From JBFXAN01 sp050184225 (GTDB taxonomy: Bacteria; Chloroflexota; Dehalococcoidia; CAUJGQ01), in the NCBI GenBank assembly GCA_050184225.1, contig JBFXAN010000133.1, forward strand, positions 1 through 17,548: 17,548 bases of DNA. Direction: 5' to 3'. Each line of letters starts with the position of its first letter. Within the stretch, counting starts at the first letter, position 1. Shown here in pieces: positions 5,646-13,194 of the stretch. Position numbers and translations under genes: made by a program. Under the pieces are notes generated by a model. That model was not told where the DNA came from. It was given only the letters and a program-made list of their open reading frames with translations, and did no database searches.

Positions 5646-6803
5646 ATGCAAACGCCCACCGCCATCCAGGCGGACCGCATCAATCAGGTCATCCATGAAT
5701 ATGACGCCCAGGGTTGGCACCGCACCGCCACCCCAGCTGATCAAGCCTCCGCGCACTGGCTCGCTGGCCAGGTCCGCGCTGCCGGCCTGGACCCGCAACT
5801 CGATCCCTTCCCCATCAGGCGGCTTGACCCGCTCCGCTGCTTCATCGAGATCGACGGCCGTCGCATCGAGGGCATCCCGCAGTTCGACGCCGCCGTCACC
5901 GATGCCGGCGGCGTGCGCGGCGTCATCGGTCCTGCCGGCTCGGACGCGACGATCGGCCTCGTGGAAGCAGCGCCGAACGCCCCGCGGTCACTCGACGACT
6001 TCGATCATCTGCGCCGCACCAAGCGTCACACCGCGCTCATCGTCGTGACGCGCGGCCGCCGTCCCGGTCTGGCTGTCCGCAACGCGCCATCGTTCGCCGA
6101 ACCATACGGTCCGCCGGTGCTGCTTGTCGGCAGCGAAGAAGGCGGCTGGCTCGCCGAGCGGGCAGCCGCGGGCGATCAGGCGCATGTCGTGGTACACGCG
6201 GTCCGGACTGATGCAACAGCGTACAACGTCGTCGCCCATCACCTCGGCACTGGCTCGGACCTGTCACCTCTGGTCGTGATGACACCCCGGAGCGGCTGGT
6301 GGCAGTGCGCGAGCGAGCGTGGCGGCGGCCTCGCCTGCTGGCTGGAAGCGATGCGTGCGATCAACGAGCGCGGCAGTGCGCGTGACGTGATCTTCGTCGC
6401 ATCCAGCGGTCACGAGCTTGGCCACGCCGGCCTCTCGGCGTTCATGGACCGTCGACCGGACCTCGGTCGCGGCGCTCACGCCTGGATCCATTTCGGCGCC
6501 AACATCGGCGCCGCCCACGAGGGTGGTGTCCGGCTCGTTGCGTCGGACGATGAGACGGCGGAGATCGCCCTGCGGTCCCTGGCCGAGGCAGACGCACCCG
6601 CGGTGGTCCGCGCTCCCCGTGGCACCGTCCCCAACGGCGAGGCGCATAACATCCATGTTGTCGGCGGTCGCTACCTCTCGCTCGTCGGTAGCAACGCTCA
6701 CTTCCACCTCGAATCTGACCGCTGGCCGGATGCCGTCGACATCGCGGCGATCGCCGCGTATGCCCGCGCCATGTCGACGGTGGCGTCACGCCTCGCCTCC
6801 TAG
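5646..6803 (+). CDS. M28-peptidase-like protein with degraded metal site
   Basis: A 385-residue protein with the architecture of M28 aminopeptidases carrying a PA-type insert. An N-terminal helical part (RINQVIHEYDAQGWHRTATP) is followed by a PA-like region (about 70-185, ending GPPVLLVGSEEGGWLA) and the catalytic core. In the core the canonical HxD is TPRSGWW (213-219), the bridging-Asp DNASG region is SERGGG (223-228), and GEELG is GHELG (255-259), so the general-base Glu is a His. Only Glu257 and His354 (AHFHLESDRWPD) remain at ligand positions. It is probably a non-peptidase or pseudo-enzyme. The ATG at 5646 is chosen because GGAGG lies seven bases upstream; an in-frame ATG at 5604 lacks one. 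No signal peptide is seen. Identity as an M28 fold is firm, activity doubtful. Confidence 0.85.
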   Translation: MQTPTAIQADRINQVIHEYDAQGWHRTATPADQASAHWLAGQVRAAGLDPQLDPFPIRRLDPLRCFIEIDGRRIEGIPQFDAAVTDAGGVRGVIGPAGSDATIGLVEAAPNAPRSLDDFDHLRRTKRHTALIVVTRGRRPGLAVRNAPSFAEPYGPPVLLVGSEEGGWLAERAAAGDQAHVVVHAVRTDATAYNVVAHHLGTGSDLSPLVVMTPRSGWWQCASERGGGLACWLEAMRAINERGSARDVIFVASSGHELGHAGLSAFMDRRPDLGRGAHAWIHFGANIGAAHEGGVRLVASDDETAEIALRSLAEADAPAVVRAPRGTVPNGEAHNIHVVGGRYLSLVGSNAHFHLESDRWPDAVDIAAIAAYARAMSTVASRLAS

Positions 6804-6989
6804 ATTAGAAGCTTAGCCGCCGAGTGGCGCCCATCAACTCGACCATGGGAAGTTGTCCGACCGATTCCTCGACACAGGCGTGCAGCGGCACCGTACTTCA
6901 TTCCGTGCAACCGGATACCCCGCACGAGTAGTCCTGTCGGGGAGCGGAACCGGGATCGTAGAAGGGAGTTGCACGGGTGAGGGATGGCC

Positions 6990-8003
6990 ATGTTCGAAGT
7001 CGGCTACAAGATCTCAAGCGAGGAACACCCACCGCGGGAACTGGTAGAACACGCACGCCGTGCCGAGGAGGCCGGCTTCACCTTCGCCGCGATTTCCGAT
7101 CACTACCATCCCTGGATCGACAAGCAGGGTCATAGCCCGTTTGTCTGGGGTGTGTTGGGCGGGATCGCCCAGGCGACGACGCGGCTGCGGGTGACGACCG
7201 CCGTGACCTGCCCGACGATCCGCATCCATCCGGCGATCATCGCGCAGGCGGCGGCGACGGCGGCGGCGCTGATGCCCGGCCGCTTCATGCTCGGCGTCGG
7301 CACGGGCGAAAAGCTGAACGAGCACATCCTCGGTACGCGCTGGCCCTCGGTCGATGTCCGCGCCGAGATGCTGGAAGAGGCGGTCGAGGTGATCCGCGCC
7401 CTCTGGCGGGGGGAGATCACCAGTCATCTGGGGCACCACTACACGGTTGAGAACGCCCGCCTCTACTCGCTGCCGGAGCAGCCGCCGCCGCTCTATGTCG
7501 CCGCGAGCGGGCCGGAGTCCGCGCAGCTCGCCGGACGCATCGGCGACGGTCTGATCACGACCGCTCCTGACCCGAAGGTCGTCGAGGCCTTCGCGGGCGG
7601 GGGCGGGCAGAACAAGCCACGCATGGCAGAGATGACCGTCTGCTGGGCACCAGACGAGAAACAGGCACGGAAGACCGCGCATGCCTATTGGCCGATCGCC
7701 GGGATCACGGGTGCACTGCAGCAGGAGTTGCCGCTGCCGCAGCACTTCGAGCAGGCGAGCCAGACCATCCGCGAGGAGGATGTCGCCAAGACCGTCGTCC
7801 TCGGCCCGGACCCGGAGAAGTACATCGCCAGGATTCAGGAGTACGAGAAGGCCGGCTTCGATCACGTCTGGCTGCATCAGATCGGTCCGGACCAGGACGG
7901 CTTCTTCCGCTTCTACGAGCGCGAGCTTGCTTCCCGGTTGCAGCAGCAAGGCGCGGCGAGCGCGAGGAAGGACCGGGTCCCCGCCGGCGCCCGCGGCAAT
8001 TGA
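6990..8003 (+). CDS. F420-dependent oxidoreductase, Fgd/G6PDH-like LLM family
   Basis: A 337-residue luciferase-like enzyme related to mycobacterial F420-dependent glucose-6-phosphate dehydrogenase. The opening MFEVGYKISSEEHPPRELVE and the blocks ISDHYHPW (35-42), TTAVTCPTIRIHPAIIAQ (69-86) and LGVGTGEKLNEHILG (101-115) match. His38, Trp42 and Glu107 occupy the positions of the catalytic His40, Trp44 and Glu109 of Fgd1. Where Fgd1 has SGKGEE, with a phosphate-binding lysine, this protein has TAPDPKVV, so glucose-6-phosphate is unlikely to be its substrate. ATG at 6990 is chosen because GAGGG lies six bases before it; ATG at 6984 abuts that site. The small molybdenum-hydroxylase subunit begins 34 nt after its stop, suggesting one operon. 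Confidence 0.92.
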   Translation: MFEVGYKISSEEHPPRELVEHARRAEEAGFTFAAISDHYHPWIDKQGHSPFVWGVLGGIAQATTRLRVTTAVTCPTIRIHPAIIAQAAATAAALMPGRFMLGVGTGEKLNEHILGTRWPSVDVRAEMLEEAVEVIRALWRGEITSHLGHHYTVENARLYSLPEQPPPLYVAASGPESAQLAGRIGDGLITTAPDPKVVEAFAGGGGQNKPRMAEMTVCWAPDEKQARKTAHAYWPIAGITGALQQELPLPQHFEQASQTIREEDVAKTVVLGPDPEKYIARIQEYEKAGFDHVWLHQIGPDQDGFFRFYERELASRLQQQGAASARKDRVPAGARGN

Positions 8004-8037
8004 GCGCAGCTGCTCACCGAGAAAGGACCGCACCGCC

Positions 8038-8520
8038 ATGCAATCCGTCCGCCTGCGTGTGAACGGACAACCGCACGAGCTGATGCTCGAGCCACGCCAC
8101 ACCCTGCTCGACACGCTTCGCGTCGATCTCGCCCTCACCGGCACGAAGAAGGTCTGCGACATGGGCGACTGCGGCGCCTGTACCGTGCTGGTCGACGGTC
8201 GGGCAATGTACGCCTGTCTGATCCTCGCTCTGGATTGCGAAGGACGCGACGTCACCACGGTCGAGGGCCTCGCCGATGATGGTCATCTTGACCCGGTGCA
8301 GCGCGCCTTCATCGAAGCCGACGCCTTTCAATGTGGCTTCTGCACCCCCGGCCAGATGATGAGTCTCAAGGCGCTGCTGCTCGACGATCCGGCGCCCTCG
8401 GACGAGGCGATCCTCCGCGCGGTCACAGGCAACCTCTGTCGCTGCGGCGCCTATCCCAATATTCTCAAGGCCGGCCGTCTCGCCGCCGGCATGTTGGCGG
8501 AGTCCGATGCTGCGCGTTAA
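8038..8520 (+). CDS. Molybdenum hydroxylase 2Fe-2S subunit
   Basis: A 160-residue iron-sulfur subunit of a xanthine-oxidase-family hydroxylase. It passes electrons from the Mo centre to the FAD subunit. The N-terminal plant-ferredoxin-type cluster is bound by Cys40, Cys45, Cys48 and Cys60 (VCDMGDCGACTVLVDG). The C-terminal helical domain binds the second cluster through Cys99, Cys102, Cys134 and Cys136 (QCGFCTPGQMM and NLCRCGAYPNI). All eight ligands are present and the length is typical. The ATG at 8038 has AAGGA ten bases upstream. It is the second gene of the 6990-11775 run and overlaps the large-subunit gene by 14 nt. There is no Tat signal, so the enzyme should be cytoplasmic, unlike PaoABC. 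Confidence 0.96.
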   Translation: MQSVRLRVNGQPHELMLEPRHTLLDTLRVDLALTGTKKVCDMGDCGACTVLVDGRAMYACLILALDCEGRDVTTVEGLADDGHLDPVQRAFIEADAFQCGFCTPGQMMSLKALLLDDPAPSDEAILRAVTGNLCRCGAYPNILKAGRLAAGMLAESDAAR

Positions 8521-10798
8521 GAAGCTGCACGACGGCGATGACCAATACACCGCGATCGAGGATCCCCACCTCGCATCCTGGCCGGCGGACGCCTCGTTCC
8601 GCTGGGTCGGTCGTCCGCACTCGCGCGTCGAGGGTGAGGAGAAGGTCACCGGCCGTGCCCGCTACGCTTACGATATCCGCCTGCCGCGACAGCTCTACGC
8701 CCGCGTGCTGCGGAGTCCGCACCCGCACGCGCGCATCACACGGATCGACACCGGCGATGCCGAGGCGCTGCCCGGCGTCCACGCCGTGATCAGCTCGGCC
8801 GACGCGCCCGAGATCGGCTGGTACCAGGACAGCCTCCTCTTCGACCGCACCGTCCGCTTCGTCGGCGACGAGGTGGCGGCGGTCGCTGCCGAGACGGAGG
8901 AGATCGCGGAAGATGCCCTGCGGCTGATCGCGGTCGAGTACGAGCCGTTGCCCTTCGTCCTCAACCTCGAAGCGGCGCTACGGCCGGGAGCGCCGAAGCT
9001 GCGCGAGCACGGCAACGTCGCGGCGGAACCGACGGTCTACGAGCGCGGCGATCTGGAAGAGGGGTTTCGCCGCGCGGATGTGGTCATCGACGAGGTCTAC
9101 ACGACCCAGGCGGCACTGCATAACTGCATGGAGCCGCACGGCTGCACCGCAAGCTGGGAAAACGGCCGGCTGACGCTGTGGGATTCGACGCAATCGATCT
9201 TCGATGTGCGCGAGCAGGTTGCCCAATCGCTCAAGCTGCCGCACCACCGCGTCCGGGTGATCAAGCAGTACATGGGCGGCGGCTTCGGCAGCAAGCAGAT
9301 CGCCTGGAAGCATACCGTGATCGCGGCGCTGCTCTCGCAGCGCTCCGGCCGCCCGGTGCAGTTGATGCTCGACCGCGAGGCGGAGAACCTCGCCGCCGGC
9401 AACCGCAACGCCACCCGCCAGCACGTCCGCATCGGTGCGACGCGCGACGGCACCCTCACCGTGGTCCACGCCCGCATCGAGCAGCAGGCCGGCGCCTACA
9501 TGACCGGCGGCGAGGCGAGCAACGTCGCCGGCGCCTACCAGCGCCTCTATCGCTGCGCCAACCTCCGCACCGAACAGACGCCGGTCTACACCAACACCGG
9601 CCCCGCCGTCGCCTTCCGCGCGCCGGGCTTCGTCGAGGGCGCCTTCGCCTTCGAGTCGGCGCTGGATGAGGTGGCCCGCGCGCTCGCCATCGACCCGCTG
9701 GAACTCCGCCTCCGCAACTATACCGGCGAGGACCAGCAAAAAGACCTTCCCTACTCGACGCCGGATAGCCTCCGCCTCTGCTACGAGCGGGCGGCGGCGG
9801 CGTTCGATTGGCGCGGGTATCAGAAGCCCGCCGCCCAAGGATCGAAGCAGCGCGGGATCGGGATGGCGGCGCACGACTGGGGCGGCAGCGGCTACCCACC
9901 CGGTTATGCCTGGGTCAATCTCAACGCGGACGGCTCCGTCGAAGTGATCACCGGCACGCAGGACATCGGCACGGGCACGCGCACCGGCCTCACCCAGATC
10001 GCCGCCGAGGAACTGACGCTGCCGCCGGAGCGGATCAGCCTCAGCCTCGGCGACACCGCCTACGGTCCCTATGCGCCGGTCAGTTCCGGCAGCGCCACGC
10101 AGGCGACGATCGGCCCCGCCGTCCGCGCCGCCGCCGCCGATGCAAGACAGCAACTTCTCGAAGCCGCCGCCGCGATGCTGGAGGTCGAGCCGGACCGCCT
10201 ACGGCTGGAGGACGGCGCCGTTCGCGTGCAGGGTGACGCCGGCCGGCGGCTGACGGTCGAGGAGATCTGCGGCTGCATCGCGCCCGTGATGATCCAGGGA
10301 CGCGGCGCACGCGGACCCAACCCGGAAGACAAATCGGTCCGTACCTTCGGCGCGCAGATGGTCGAGGTCGAGGTGGACACGGAGTCGGGCGAGGTGCGCG
10401 TGGTCCGCGTGGTCGCCGCGCACGATTGCGGCCGCATCGTCAACCCGACGCTGGTCGACAGCCAGGTGATCGGCGCCGTCACCCAGGGGCTCGGCTTCGC
10501 GTTGCTCGAAGACCGGATCGTCGATCGTGCCAGCGGCGTCGTGCTCAACGCCAACCTCGAAGAATACAAGGTGCCGACCGTGGCCGACGTGCCGGCAATT
10601 CACCACGCCCACGTCGATCTACCGGACCCGACCGCGAACCCGACCGGGGCCAAGGGCATCGGCGAGCCGCCGCTGGTGCCGACCGCCCCGGCGATCGCCA
10701 GCGCCGTCTACGACGCGATCGGCATACGCTTCCGCGACCTGCCGCTTTCTCGACACCGCGTGCTGGAGGCGTTGGCCCGGCAGGGAGGTATGCGATGA
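8507..10798 (+). CDS. Molybdenum hydroxylase large (molybdopterin) subunit, XDH-like
   Basis: The 763-residue catalytic subunit, binding Mo-molybdopterin and carrying out hydroxylation with water as oxygen donor. After the aldehyde oxidase/xanthine dehydrogenase a/b hammerhead domain (about 45-155; EGEEKVTGRARYAYDI) come MGGGFGSK (256-263), AFRAPGFVEGAFAFESALDE (369-388), GTQDIGTGTRTG (483-494), PVSSGSATQATIG (524-536) and GAKGIGEPPLVPTAPAI (714-730) with the invariant active-site Glu720. The loop that in carbon-monoxide dehydrogenases reads AYRCSFR is AFRAPG, so this is not a CoxL enzyme. The substrate is probably an aldehyde or N-heterocycle. It starts inside the previous gene, and its TGA overlaps the next ATG, implying coupled translation. 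Confidence 0.95.
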   Translation: MLRVKKLHDGDDQYTAIEDPHLASWPADASFRWVGRPHSRVEGEEKVTGRARYAYDIRLPRQLYARVLRSPHPHARITRIDTGDAEALPGVHAVISSADAPEIGWYQDSLLFDRTVRFVGDEVAAVAAETEEIAEDALRLIAVEYEPLPFVLNLEAALRPGAPKLREHGNVAAEPTVYERGDLEEGFRRADVVIDEVYTTQAALHNCMEPHGCTASWENGRLTLWDSTQSIFDVREQVAQSLKLPHHRVRVIKQYMGGGFGSKQIAWKHTVIAALLSQRSGRPVQLMLDREAENLAAGNRNATRQHVRIGATRDGTLTVVHARIEQQAGAYMTGGEASNVAGAYQRLYRCANLRTEQTPVYTNTGPAVAFRAPGFVEGAFAFESALDEVARALAIDPLELRLRNYTGEDQQKDLPYSTPDSLRLCYERAAAAFDWRGYQKPAAQGSKQRGIGMAAHDWGGSGYPPGYAWVNLNADGSVEVITGTQDIGTGTRTGLTQIAAEELTLPPERISLSLGDTAYGPYAPVSSGSATQATIGPAVRAAAADARQQLLEAAAAMLEVEPDRLRLEDGAVRVQGDAGRRLTVEEICGCIAPVMIQGRGARGPNPEDKSVRTFGAQMVEVEVDTESGEVRVVRVVAAHDCGRIVNPTLVDSQVIGAVTQGLGFALLEDRIVDRASGVVLNANLEEYKVPTVADVPAIHHAHVDLPDPTANPTGAKGIGEPPLVPTAPAIASAVYDAIGIRFRDLPLSRHRVLEALARQGGMR

Positions 10799-11775
10799 GA
10801 CGGTTCGACTACGTCAGCGCTCGATCGATTGAGGAGACCGTCGCCGCACTCGGTCAGGATGGCGACATCCGCCCGCTCGCCGGCGGCACCGACCTGCTCA
10901 CGATGATGAAGGCGGACATCACCGCGCCCTCGATCCTGATTGACATCAAGCGCGTCCCTGATCTGTCCGGCATTCGCTTTGTCCAGGGGGAGGGTCTGAC
11001 GCTCGGCGGCCTGACGACGCTCGCCGAGATCGAGACGAACGACGTGATCCGGCGTCGCTATCCAATGCTGGCCGAGGCGGCGTCACTAGCGGCGACGCCG
11101 CAGCTCCGCAACATGGCGACGCTCGGCGGCAATCTGCTCCAGCGTCCGCGCTGCTGGTACTTTCGCAGCAGTCACTTCCACTGCTGGCTCAAGGGCGGCG
11201 ATCAGTGCCAGGCCCGCGAAGGTGAGAACCAGTTCCATGCCCTGTTCGGCGATCGCCCCTGCTGCGCTGTCCATCCCTCCGACTTGGCGCTGGTGCTCGT
11301 CGCGCTCGATGCCGAGATACTCCTCCGAGGCAACGAGGGAGAGCGGACGCTCCCAATCGGTGAGTTCTTCCAGCTGCCGGACGACGATCGCCGCACGGAA
11401 ACGATCGCCCGTCCGGACGAACTCATCACGGCCGTCCGCATCCCACCGATGCCGGACAACGCCTGCGGCGTCTACCTCAAGGCGATGGACCGGAAGGTGT
11501 GGGCGTTCGCTTTGGCAAGCGTCGCCGCCATCCTGACGCTCGACGGCACACGGATCGCGGACGCCCGCCTCGTGCTGGGCGGTGTCGCGCCGATACCGTG
11601 GCGGGCGACGGCCGTCGAGTCGTCGCTGCGCGGAGCTAACGCCGACAGCGCGACTATCGACCGTGCGGCGCGTACCGCCCTCGCCGACGCGGAGTCGTTG
11701 CAGCACAACGCCTACAAGATACCCCTGACGACGAGCCTCGTCCGGCGTGCTCTGACTGCCTGCGTTGGCCGGTAG
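10795..11775 (+). CDS. Molybdenum hydroxylase FAD subunit with extra [4Fe-4S] cysteines
   Basis: A 326-residue FAD-binding subunit of the CoxM/XdhB family. FAD-binding motifs are LAGGTDLL (28-35) and LRNMATLGGNLLQRPRC (104-120). Between the FAD domain halves it carries an insertion of about 40 residues with Cys120, Cys130, Cys138 and the pair Cys156-Cys157, then HPSDLA. This is the pattern of E. coli PaoB (YagS), and a comparable insert in 4-hydroxybenzoyl-CoA reductase HcrB, where it holds a [4Fe-4S] cluster. The electron chain should thus be Mo, two 2Fe-2S, FAD plus 4Fe-4S, then an external acceptor. The ATG at 10795 overlaps the preceding stop (ATGA) and has GGGAGG six bases upstream. No maturation gene (XdhC-like) follows in the window. 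Confidence 0.94.
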   Translation: MRRFDYVSARSIEETVAALGQDGDIRPLAGGTDLLTMMKADITAPSILIDIKRVPDLSGIRFVQGEGLTLGGLTTLAEIETNDVIRRRYPMLAEAASLAATPQLRNMATLGGNLLQRPRCWYFRSSHFHCWLKGGDQCQAREGENQFHALFGDRPCCAVHPSDLALVLVALDAEILLRGNEGERTLPIGEFFQLPDDDRRTETIARPDELITAVRIPPMPDNACGVYLKAMDRKVWAFALASVAAILTLDGTRIADARLVLGGVAPIPWRATAVESSLRGANADSATIDRAARTALADAESLQHNAYKIPLTTSLVRRALTACVGR

Positions 11776-11857
11776 TTCCGTTACATTTGTTGTCCGGCGT
11801 CCTCGTCCGTCATTGTGTATACCGTCACGCCATTAACTTAGGCTGTACGCTATTGTG

Positions 11858-11871
11858 CTTGTGAACACAAG
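11858..11871. promoter_or_regulatory. Small palindrome upstream of the serine hydrolase gene
   Basis: CTTGTG and CACAAG are perfect reverse complements around AA, 51-64 nt upstream of the ATG at 11923. The surrounding 147-nt interval (11776-11922) is the only moderately AT-rich gap after the molybdenum operon and probably holds the hydrolase promoter, though I see no clear -35/-10 pair. Operator function is a guess. Confidence 0.25.
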
Positions 11872-11922
11872 TCCACGGACGATGGATCGTCTCGTTATGA
11901 GGCGTGAGAGTGGGGTGCTCCA

Positions 11923-13083
11923 ATGGCTGATCCGGTCGAAGTCCACGGCGAGTGTGACCCACGCTTTGCCCCGGTGCGCGATGCCTTTGCCGAAACCTTT
12001 CGTCAACACGACGAAGTCGGCGCCGCCCTGTCGCTCGTGCTCAATGGCATCACCGTCGTCGATCTCTGGGCTGGCTATCGCGACGCTGAGCGTCAGAACC
12101 CGTGGGAACGGAACACGATCGTGACGGTCTTCTCCGCGGGCAAAGGCGCCGTCGCCACCTGCGCCCACCTGCTCGTCGAGCGCGGCCTGCTGGACCTCGA
12201 CCGCCCGGTGGCCGGCTACTGGCCGGAGTTCGCTCAGTCCGGCAAGGAGCGCCTGCCGGTCCGCTATCTCCTCAGCCACCAGGCCGGATTGCCCGCCGTC
12301 CGCGCGCCGCTCCCCGCCGACGCGCTGTACGCGTGGTACCCGATCACCGAGGCGCTCGCCGCCGAACAACCGTGGTGGGAGCCGGGGACGCGGCACGGCT
12401 ACCACGCCGTCACGTTTGGCCACCTGGTCGGCGAAGTGATCCGCCGTGTCTCCGGCCGCACGCCCGGCACGTTCCTTCGTGATGAGATCGCGGCGCCGCT
12501 CGACCTCGACCTGTTCATCGGCCTGCCCGCGAGAGAAGATGGCCGCGTCGCCACGATCGTGCCGGCGCCACCCGACCCGAACGCCCCACCCAACCCGGTC
12601 GTCGAGCGCTTCGCCGACCCGGACTCGATCACCTTCAAGGCGTTCCTCAATCCGGCGTCACAGGCAACGCCGGATATCACCAGCCATCGCGAGTGGCGTG
12701 CCGCCGAGATCCCTGCCTCCAACGCCCACGCCAACGCCCGCGCGCTCGCGCGACTCTACGGGGCGCTGGTATCCGCTGGCGAGTCCCGTCTCCTCCGCCC
12801 GGAGACAGTCACCGCCGCCACGATCGAGCAGGCACACGGCATCGACGAGGTGCTCGGCCTGGAGGACCGCTTCGCGCTCGGCTACATGCTGCCCAGCCCC
12901 ATGCGGCCGTTCAGCCCCAACCCGCGCGCCTTCGGTCACTCCGGCGCTGGCGGCGCGCTGGCCTTCGCCGACCCCGACGCCCGCATCGGCTTCGGCTACG
13001 TCATGAACCGCACCGTCCCCAGCGGCCTCGGCGGCGACCCGCGCTGGCAGCCCCTCATCGCCGCCATCTACGCCTGCCTGTAG
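11923..13083 (+). CDS. Serine hydrolase, class C beta-lactamase/EstB-like
   Basis: A 386-residue protein of the beta-lactamase-related serine hydrolase family (S12/EstB esterase type). The nucleophile motif SxxK is SAGK at 71-74 (TVFSAGKGAVATCAHLL). The tyrosine motif is YHAVTFG (160-166), where the EstB type has YHA rather than YxN. The third motif is HSGAGG near residue 315. DLDRPVAGYWPEFAQSGK and YLLSHQAGLPAV are typical of the family. It more likely hydrolyses carboxylic esters or amides than beta-lactam antibiotics. No signal peptide is visible, so it should be cytoplasmic. The ATG at 11923 lacks a strong Shine-Dalgarno (GGGGTG nine bases upstream). It stands alone, following the molybdenum operon by 147 nt and converging on the methyltransferase. 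Confidence 0.9.
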   Translation: MADPVEVHGECDPRFAPVRDAFAETFRQHDEVGAALSLVLNGITVVDLWAGYRDAERQNPWERNTIVTVFSAGKGAVATCAHLLVERGLLDLDRPVAGYWPEFAQSGKERLPVRYLLSHQAGLPAVRAPLPADALYAWYPITEALAAEQPWWEPGTRHGYHAVTFGHLVGEVIRRVSGRTPGTFLRDEIAAPLDLDLFIGLPAREDGRVATIVPAPPDPNAPPNPVVERFADPDSITFKAFLNPASQATPDITSHREWRAAEIPASNAHANARALARLYGALVSAGESRLLRPETVTAATIEQAHGIDEVLGLEDRFALGYMLPSPMRPFSPNPRAFGHSGAGGALAFADPDARIGFGYVMNRTVPSGLGGDPRWQPLIAAIYACL

Positions 13084-13093
13084 CGTGTCGCCT

Positions 13094-13158
13094 GGGAGCG
13101 CGGGCATCTTGCCCGCATGGTACTTGGATGCCATTGCGGACAGGATGTCCGCGCTCCC
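13094..13158. repeat. 23-bp inverted repeat, copy 2 (GCGGACAGGATGTCC family)
   Basis: The left arm 13094-13116 begins GGGAGCGCGGGCATCTTG and pairs with the right arm 13136-13158. Three positions differ from perfect: two would be G:U pairs in RNA and one is C:A. The right arm is identical in all 23 bases to that of copy 1 at 1319-1341; the left arm has drifted. The loop is 19 nt. It lies 10 nt after the stop of the serine hydrolase and 36 nt before the stop of the convergent methyltransferase gene. Confidence 0.88.
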
Positions 13159-13194
13159 GGGTGATGGTCCATTGGAGTTCTCGCCGTCCTGCGA

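Noticed and set aside
6804..6989. Possible riboswitch in front of the Fgd-like gene
   Set aside because: A short CCCCG/CGGGG pairing is present around 6919-6943, but I could match it to no known riboswitch core; the 186-nt interval otherwise shows nothing definite.
7014..8258. Open frame of 414 codons on the minus strand
   Set aside because: Antisense to the Fgd-like and 2Fe-2S genes; no domain is recognisable and no ribosome site is present.
8978..10153. Open frame of 391 codons on the minus strand
   Set aside because: Antisense to the molybdopterin subunit, whose motifs are complete across the same region.
8507..10798. Carbon monoxide dehydrogenase large subunit (CoxL)
   Set aside because: The copper-molybdenum loop AYRCSFR is absent; the sequence there is AFRAPG, as in xanthine dehydrogenase/aldehyde oxidase enzymes.
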